64,000 nucleotides of DNA, taken from the NCBI GenBank assembly GCA_964501275.1, contig CAZCSP010000011.1, forward strand, positions 1 to 64,000. The letters are read 5' to 3'. Shown piece after piece: positions 59,355 through 64,000 of the stretch (position 1 is the stretch's first letter; each line of letters begins with the position of its first letter). The position numbers and the translations under genes were made by a program. Under the pieces are notes generated by a model. That model was not told where the DNA came from and ran no database searches. It saw only the letters and a list, made by a program, of their open reading frames with translations. The stretch is from 55-13 sp964501275. Its GTDB lineage: Bacteria > Armatimonadota > Fimbriimonadia > Fimbriimonadales > Fimbriimonadaceae.

Positions 59355-59468
59355 GATGGGATTGTATCAAGGGAAAGAGGGCAAGCGGAAGATAGGTTCC
59401 CCTGGACGGAGCAGGGTTCGAGGATGGGAGGATTAGGGCAGGTCTTTTCATAATTGCCTTCTTGTAGT

Positions 59469-59654
59469 ACGGCGTCATCCTGAGCGAGCCAGAAGCAGTT
59501 TGTATTGGAGCCGCTTGCTCGTCGCGAGTCGAAGGACCTCACCCTCCTGTAGTTACTTCCTCAACTTACAACCTGGTGAGGTGGTTCGACTCCGCGGCAT
59601 AGAACGCTCTACAAAACTCAACGCTCGGGCCGCTCTCGCTCACCATGACGCGGT
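59469..59654. repeat. MITE-like element, copy 2 (186 bp)
   Basis: Starts ACGGCGTCATCCTGAGCGAG and ends with the inverted CATGACGC. It matches 14023-14207 over most of its length, including GTCGCGAGTCGAAGGACCTC and GGCATAGAACGCTCT. It occupies half of the 356-bp spacer 59355-59710. Confidence 0.85.
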
Positions 59655-59710
59655 GCTCAAACTTCAGCGGGAAGACGGCGGCACAATGCATCCGCCGCCT
59701 ACAAATCCCA

Positions 59711-61108
59711 TCACCCTTCAACCAGCGCCAACCGATACAGGATATGCGCATAGATGCGGCTCATCTTGAAGAGGTGCTCGACCTTGAGTCGTTCGTCCGT
59801 CTCGTGGGCCTTCCCATCCCCTTCCCAACCCGTGCCGATGCTGACCGTGTTGGGGATCGCCCGGGCATAGGTGCCGCCGCCCATCACGCCGGGAGCCTTG
59901 GTCTCCCCGGTCTCCTCCTCCACCACCTCCCGGATCACTTTCACCAACGGATGGTCCAAGGGGAAATAGAGGGATGGGCTGTCTCGCACCACATCGAGAG
60001 TGAACTTGTACTTGAGTGTCGCCAGGTAGTCGCGGCAGGTCTGAGCCAGTTCCTCGCCCTTCCAGGTGACCGGATAGCGGATGTTGGTGAGCATCGAGAG
60101 GCGGCCTTCCTTTGTCTCCACGATCCCCAGATTGGAAGTCAGGTCCTTGCTCACGTCGTCGCGTCCGTGAATCCCCAACCCAACACCGCTCGGGTGAGTC
60201 ATCCAGAGAAGCTCCTCAAAGTATGTTTCCGCTTCCAGGGGAGCAATGTCCAACAGGAACCGGAAGATTCGCGTGGCGGCATTGTCGCCCGAGAAGGGTC
60301 GCGACCCGTGAGCCGCCTTGCCCTTGGCCCGAACCACCAGCACATCCTCATTCCAGTTCCAGGCCACGTTGGCATCCCAGGCATCCGCCAGTTTGCCTTC
60401 GACATGGGCCCGCGCGGCTCCCGTGACTCGGACCATCGCCTCACAGTCGTCGATCACGATATTGGGCCGTTGTCCGCCAGAAACCTCGATCAGCTCAAAT
60501 TCACCGCCTAAAAGCTCCACCGACGTCACAAAGTCCGCGATCCCCTTCTCCGCGTGGTAGCAGGGCCAGCCGGAATCGGGAGCCACACCGAAGGTGGGAG
60601 CCTCCTCGGTCTTGACATAGCGCTCCACGCACAGGAATCCTGACTCCTCGTCGCACCCAAACACCTGACGCATCCTGGCCGGGATATTGGGGCAGATCTC
60701 TTTGATGGCCCGCATCGCATAGAGCGAAGCCATCGTCGGCCCCTTGTCGTCCTCCGCGCCCCTCGAATAGATATAGCCGCCGTCGATCTCAGCCCCAAAC
60801 GGCTCATGCTTCCAACCGTGGCCCACCGGCACCACGTCCAGATGCCCCAAGGAGACGATCAGCCGCTCGCCCTGGCCAAACTCGCCCCACCCGGCGTAGC
60901 CCTCCAGGTCCTTGGTCTGGAAACCCCATTTCTGGCAGAGCGACAGGGCAAAGTCGAGGGCCTGGCGGTTCTCCTTGCCAAACGGCGCATTCTCCTCCGC
61001 CAACCCCTCCACCGATGCAAACCGCAGCATCGTCTGGGTGTCCTGCAAAAGCTCCTGCTCATGGGCGCGAAGCCAATCTTGAAGTTGGGCAACAATCGGA
61101 TCAGGCAT
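59711..61108 (-). CDS. M20 family dipeptidase (PepV/Sapep-like)
   Basis: A 465-residue di-zinc peptidase. Zinc ligands can be read in SLGHLDVVPVGHGW, RGAEDDKGP (bridging Asp) and GCDEESGF (catalytic Glu pair), plus a late His in GKAHETDER. An inserted lid domain contains GKAAHGSRPF. PepV-like enzymes cleave dipeptides with broad specificity. No operon partner is visible; sufE follows 125 bp later. Confidence 0.92.
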   Translation of the reverse strand: MPDPIVAQLQDWLRAHEQELLQDTQTMLRFASVEGLAEENAPFGKENRQALDFALSLCQKWGFQTKDLEGYAGWGEFGQGERLIVSLGHLDVVPVGHGWKHEPFGAEIDGGYIYSRGAEDDKGPTMASLYAMRAIKEICPNIPARMRQVFGCDEESGFLCVERYVKTEEAPTFGVAPDSGWPCYHAEKGIADFVTSVELLGGEFELIEVSGGQRPNIVIDDCEAMVRVTGAARAHVEGKLADAWDANVAWNWNEDVLVVRAKGKAAHGSRPFSGDNAATRIFRFLLDIAPLEAETYFEELLWMTHPSGVGLGIHGRDDVSKDLTSNLGIVETKEGRLSMLTNIRYPVTWKGEELAQTCRDYLATLKYKFTLDVVRDSPSLYFPLDHPLVKVIREVVEEETGETKAPGVMGGGTYARAIPNTVSIGTGWEGDGKAHETDERLKVEHLFKMSRIYAHILYRLALVEG

Positions 61109-61174
61109 GGTCTGATTGTAGATTGCGGGGTGGCGGGATTGCTTGATGGTGGGGACAGATAGGTTCCGTAAGCC

Positions 61175-61585
61175 CTAAGCTTCTCGCTTGACCATCCTCA
61201 CCATATTGGTAAGGCCCAGGCTTTTCCCCATTGACAGTTCTCGCCCAAAAATGTCGTAGACGACATCCTCCGACACCTTCTCGATTTCCGAAGCAGGTTC
61301 GCCCGATAGCGTCTCATCCAGTATCTGGGCCAAAGCCATCGCGGAGATCCCTTGCGGGTTGTCCACCCCAAAAAAGAACTTGCGCCCCTGCCCTTCCGGT
61401 CTTGAGGCGACGTAAACCTCTGACTCGCAACCCGGAACTCGGGTCTCGGTCGTTCGGGGAACCTCATCTACCCCCGAGTTCTTGAAGCGTTGGCCAATCG
61501 AAATCAACGCATCGATCCGCTCCGCTCTGTCGGGAAACATCGCGAGGTCATCCAAAAACTCCTGAAGCTTGGCGGGGTAAGGCAT
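61175..61585 (-). CDS. sufE: SufE cysteine desulfuration protein
   Basis: A 136-residue SufE. It starts MPYPAKLQEFLDDLAMFPD; the sulfur-accepting Cys is in TRVPGCESEVYV, and SAMALAQILDETLSGEPASE with FGRELSMGKSLGLTNMV close the fold. It takes persulfide from SufS for iron-sulfur cluster assembly. A longer upstream frame is non-coding. The other suf genes are not in the window. Confidence 0.92.
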   Translation of the reverse strand: MPYPAKLQEFLDDLAMFPDRAERIDALISIGQRFKNSGVDEVPRTTETRVPGCESEVYVASRPEGQGRKFFFGVDNPQGISAMALAQILDETLSGEPASEIEKVSEDVVYDIFGRELSMGKSLGLTNMVRMVKREA

Positions 61586-61737
61586 CACAGTTATTGTGGC
61601 TTGGAAGCAGCATCCCAATTCTCGGAGAGCATGACGCTTCGAGTCGTTCTGTCGGTCAAGCAGTTCGATTCGGCCGCAGACGCGATGAAGGAACATCAGA
61701 AGAAATCGGGCTCCGGTGGAGAGTGAGTAACAATCTT

Positions 61738-61768
61738 TGTCAAACTTTGACATAACTCGCCGTATAAT
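61738..61768 (+). promoter_or_regulatory. parDE operator and promoter
   Basis: TGTCAAACTTTGACA (61738-61752) is a perfect 7-bp-arm palindrome, and TATAAT lies at 61763-61768, 9 bp before the parD ATG. The palindrome covers the -35 zone, as expected for ParD autoregulation. The transcript would be almost leaderless. Confidence 0.75.
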
Positions 61769-61777
61769 AGAAGCAAG

Positions 61778-62041
61778 ATGAACGTTTCCCTGACCCCCGA
61801 ACTCGATAAATACGTCCACGGAAAAGTCGCCTCTGGCCGTTACAGCTCTGCCAGCGAGGTCGTGCGCGAGGCGTTGCGGCTGATGCAGGACCGCGAGCCT
61901 CAACTTGACCCCGAGTATGTACAAAGGAAAATCGATGCAGGGCTGAAAGCGCTTGCTGAAGGAGACTATACGGAAGGAACGGCTGAAGAACTGCTGGCGA
62001 ACTTTCTGAAGGAAGCCCACCAAAGGCATGGCTTCGAATGA
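61778..62041 (+). CDS. parD: ParD-like antitoxin
   Basis: An 87-residue protein with an N-terminal ribbon-helix-helix (MNVSLTPELDKYVHGKVASG, RYSSASEVVREALRLMQ) that binds the operator, and a C-terminal half (about 50-87) that wraps the toxin. It overlaps the toxin gene by ATGA (62038-62041), the typical type II arrangement. Confidence 0.92.
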   Translation: MNVSLTPELDKYVHGKVASGRYSSASEVVREALRLMQDREPQLDPEYVQRKIDAGLKALAEGDYTEGTAEELLANFLKEAHQRHGFE

Positions 62042-62346
62042 GTCGCGTTGTCACACTGACAGGCCCCTGCAAGCGAGACCTTCATGAAGTGCACGGCTAC
62101 CTCACACGTGAAGCCGGAAGGCATGTCTCTGATAAGATCATCTCTGCTATATATGAGCAGTTCGGGCATCTGGCAACTGACCCGTCTATTGGGCATCGCA
62201 GAGACGACCTGACGCCAAACGACCTCTGGTTCAGCAAGATTTACTCCTACCTGGTCGTTTATTCCTACACCCCAACCCACGTCCAAATCCTCGCCATCCT
62301 CCACATGGCCCGCGACGCCGAGGAAATCCTCAAAGACCGTACCTAG
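62038..62346 (+). CDS. parE: ParE/RelE-like toxin
   Basis: A 102-residue RelE/ParE fold: LTGPCKRDLHEVHGYLTREA, HLATDPSIGHRRDDL, and the final LWFSKIYSYLVVYSYTPTHV then ILAILHMARDAEEIL. ParE members poison DNA gyrase; RelE members cleave mRNA on ribosomes. The sequence fits ParE better, since it lacks the basic catalytic residues of RelE. Confidence 0.92.
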   Translation: MSRVVTLTGPCKRDLHEVHGYLTREAGRHVSDKIISAIYEQFGHLATDPSIGHRRDDLTPNDLWFSKIYSYLVVYSYTPTHVQILAILHMARDAEEILKDRT

Positions 62347-62392
62347 ACCGGAACACCCGCCTGCCAAAACGGGTTAGGCTTTTACAAAGGCA

Positions 62393-62980
62393 ATGAAACG
62401 AGGCAACCTGGCTGCAATGGTCTTAACGGTCCTCATTCTTGGACTGGAGATGAGCTTTGCGCTCCACACTATGTTCAAGGGGATCGATGAACCCAAGCCG
62501 TGGCGCACCTACTTTGAGTTCAATCCCTGGCAGTTTGTACGGTCCCTCGAAGTCGGGCTCGTCTTCTCGCTCCCGTTCATCGCCCTCATCCTAGTCGCAA
62601 GCCATCATGGATTCCAAGGCGCATGGCGCTCGGCTTGCCGCATCTCACTTGCCTTTCTGATCCCTGTTTTCATCTGGGGCATGGCAATGCTCTGTACAGG
62701 CGCGGGTAGCGATACCCAGGGACCTGGAGAGCAACCTCCCGCCTGGCTGCTCCACCCAGTCCTCCAATTCCTGGGAGGCTGGTGGTGGATGTTCATTCTC
62801 CCCGGCCTGGGGATCGCATGGTTGATGAGGGATATGAAAAAGGCGGTCGGCCACACAATCCCGCTTCAGTTTTGGAAAACCTATGAAACAAAGCCGACCT
62901 GGCGAGACTTCGCTACCTTGGCCTGTGTCATCTTTGGCGGCATGGCTTGGACGTTTGGGCGGATACTATGGACAACTTAA
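62393..62980 (+). CDS. Four-helix membrane protein, paralog 1
   Basis: A 195-residue integral membrane protein with helices at about 9-27, 45-65, 80-105 (RISLAFLIPVFIWGMAMLC) and 125-145 (FLGGWWWMFILPGLGIAWLM). It shares this last two-helix block with the next two genes. Function is unknown. Its start, 46 bp after parE, raises the question whether the array is co-transcribed with parDE. Confidence 0.65.
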   Translation: MKRGNLAAMVLTVLILGLEMSFALHTMFKGIDEPKPWRTYFEFNPWQFVRSLEVGLVFSLPFIALILVASHHGFQGAWRSACRISLAFLIPVFIWGMAMLCTGAGSDTQGPGEQPPAWLLHPVLQFLGGWWWMFILPGLGIAWLMRDMKKAVGHTIPLQFWKTYETKPTWRDFATLACVIFGGMAWTFGRILWTT

Positions 62981-63480
62981 TACCAACCCGCAAGTCCCTC
63001 CTCGTCACCACAGGCTTCCTTGCCCTGTGGATTGAGATCGCCTACCCCTTTGGCGCGATGTCCGCTGGACTGGCGGAGCCGTTTCCCAGTGTGGAAAGAT
63101 ACTTCGCCGAGATATTCAGCGCCGCCTTGCCCGCCACGGCGGCCTTCCTCTTTCTCTCGGCAATCCTCGCCGGTATCGCCCTTGTCCTGAGCGCTTGCGG
63201 TACCGCCAGAATGGTCGAGTCGTTGGCCAAGGTCTCGCTGGCGATGCTCCTCCCCGTCGTCCTCTGGGCCACCCTCTTCGCCCTCGACGCCACCAACGAC
63301 CACAATTTCGGCCTCCATATCCCCGCCCCCGCATGGGTGGCAAGTCCCTGGGTCAAGGTCTTTGGAAGCTCATGGGGCTTTGTCATCCTTCCCCCTCTGG
63401 GCCTGACCGCTTGGGTCACGATGATGTTCCGAGAGACGAGGAAGGCCAAGAACCTGATCGCCGAAGGGGCGCCCGGATGA
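62968..63480 (+). CDS. Four-helix membrane protein, paralog 2
   Basis: A 170-residue protein of the same layout: KVSLAMLLPVVLWATLFAL and VFGSSWGFVILPPLGLTAWV match paralog 1. The ATG at 62968 overlaps the preceding gene by 13 bp; a TTG at 62949-frame start is less likely. It is coupled to the next gene by ATGA. Confidence 0.65.
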   Translation: MDNLIPTRKSLLVTTGFLALWIEIAYPFGAMSAGLAEPFPSVERYFAEIFSAALPATAAFLFLSAILAGIALVLSACGTARMVESLAKVSLAMLLPVVLWATLFALDATNDHNFGLHIPAPAWVASPWVKVFGSSWGFVILPPLGLTAWVTMMFRETRKAKNLIAEGAPG

Positions 63481-63941
63481 AAGCCAAGGTGCCGTTTGCA
63501 GTTACGGCCATTGGCGGCTCCCTCGCCGCCGTTATTGGCTGTATCTTTACAGGCGGTGTGTTTGGCTACATCTTTGATGAGGGAAAGCGCAGTTTCACAG
63601 AAGTCCTGATCCAATGCGCCCTACAGATAACCCAGGTGAGCGACGGTGGTGTGATATTCCTTCTCATGGTCTCGGCAACCATACTCACCCTGCACCTCAG
63701 CGGCGTCCCCAAGCCCTGGGTCCCCTTCTTCCGAATCACCCTGGCCCTGTTCATCCCGTACATGGCTTGGTTACTGTCGTTGCTAGCCTTGGCCACATCA
63801 GCGCCCGGCTCCCTACATCATGTGCTGTTCATAGTAGGCCACCCCCTCTGGCTGCTAGCCTTCTTCCTCGTTGGTCTAACCTGGTGGATCGTCGAAATGG
63901 TGAAAGCCAGAAAACGGTATCTCAAAGAAGGTTGGGCGTAA
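63477..63941 (+). CDS. Four-helix membrane protein, paralog 3
   Basis: A 154-residue protein with FFRITLALFIPYMAWLLSLL and PLWLLAFFLVGLTWWIVEMV, aligning with the other two. The ATG overlaps the stop of paralog 2 (63477-63480). All three probably come from local duplication and divergence. Confidence 0.65.
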   Translation: MKAKVPFAVTAIGGSLAAVIGCIFTGGVFGYIFDEGKRSFTEVLIQCALQITQVSDGGVIFLLMVSATILTLHLSGVPKPWVPFFRITLALFIPYMAWLLSLLALATSAPGSLHHVLFIVGHPLWLLAFFLVGLTWWIVEMVKARKRYLKEGWA

Positions 63942-63950
63942 ACCCTGGAT

Positions 63951-63965
63951 GGTTCGTGCCAGGGC
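63951..63965. repeat. CCCTGG...CCAGGG hairpin at window end
   Basis: ACCCTGGATGGTTCGTGCCAGGG-like sequence (about 63943-63964) resembles 10030-10052. The repeat it belongs to is cut by the window edge. Confidence 0.5.
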
Positions 63966-64000
63966 TTCTGCCAAAGAGCCTTATATGGTCCGCAGATTTT

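Overview
The window is a high-GC, gene-dense bacterial chromosome segment with one 100-N scaffold gap (2613-2712), so it probably comes from a draft or metagenome assembly. PEP-CTERM sorting signals, a B12-dependent ribonucleotide reductase with NrdR, a BlaI/BlaR1-type pair whose sensor carries a hydrolase, a glycine-rich RRM protein and many secreted orphan proteins suggest an Armatimonadota (Fimbriimonadia-like) organism. This assignment is inferred from gene content; no rRNA gene is present to confirm it.

Layout. 1-7 kb: small secreted proteins, an acetyltransferase, an esterase, a cupin, and the blaI/blaR1-like pair with two operator palindromes. 7-16 kb: aldo/keto reductase, mnmE, RRM protein, a 1.1 kb repeat-rich spacer, a DUF218 protein and tRNA-Thr(CGU). 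16-24 kb: sucC, a translationally coupled rmlC-like/rmlB/rmlA nucleotide-sugar operon, a divergent UDP-glucuronate epimerase and a GH20 hexosaminidase. 24-37 kb is the accessory part: an Eis-like acetyltransferase, an Abi_2/AbiF-like HEPN gene facing a small structured RNA, an ~800-nt highly structured RNA-like tract with an embedded tRNA-like fold, a PEP-CTERM protein, a run of orphan membrane and secreted genes, an MFS carrier and an AT-rich GmrSD-type (DUF262/DUF1524) gene. 37-46 kb: nrdJ-nrdR, a Dpp-type permease pair, cyclophilin and a GYF/TM2 protein. 46-55 kb: gltX, a REP-associated tyrosine transposase flanked by its REPs, hisD, and a BmpA/Nup-type nucleoside ABC transporter lacking its binding protein. 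55-64 kb: a LolA-like protein, comF, a LuxR-type regulator, galK, glutathione peroxidase, a PepV-like dipeptidase, sufE, parDE, and three tandem related membrane proteins.

Dispersed palindromic repeats run through the spacers: RAYT-linked REPs, two ~185-bp MITE-like elements, a GCCTCAGG-ended family, a CTCCATTTC-ended family, and telomere-like CCCAAAA/CCTAAAA strings. Several have entered genes. One CTCCATTTC element sits in frame inside nrdJ, and REPs supply the gltX stop codon and the transposase tail.

The strongest candidates for something undescribed are the large structured RNA (27386-28215) and the HEPN-gene/small-RNA pair (25790-26683).
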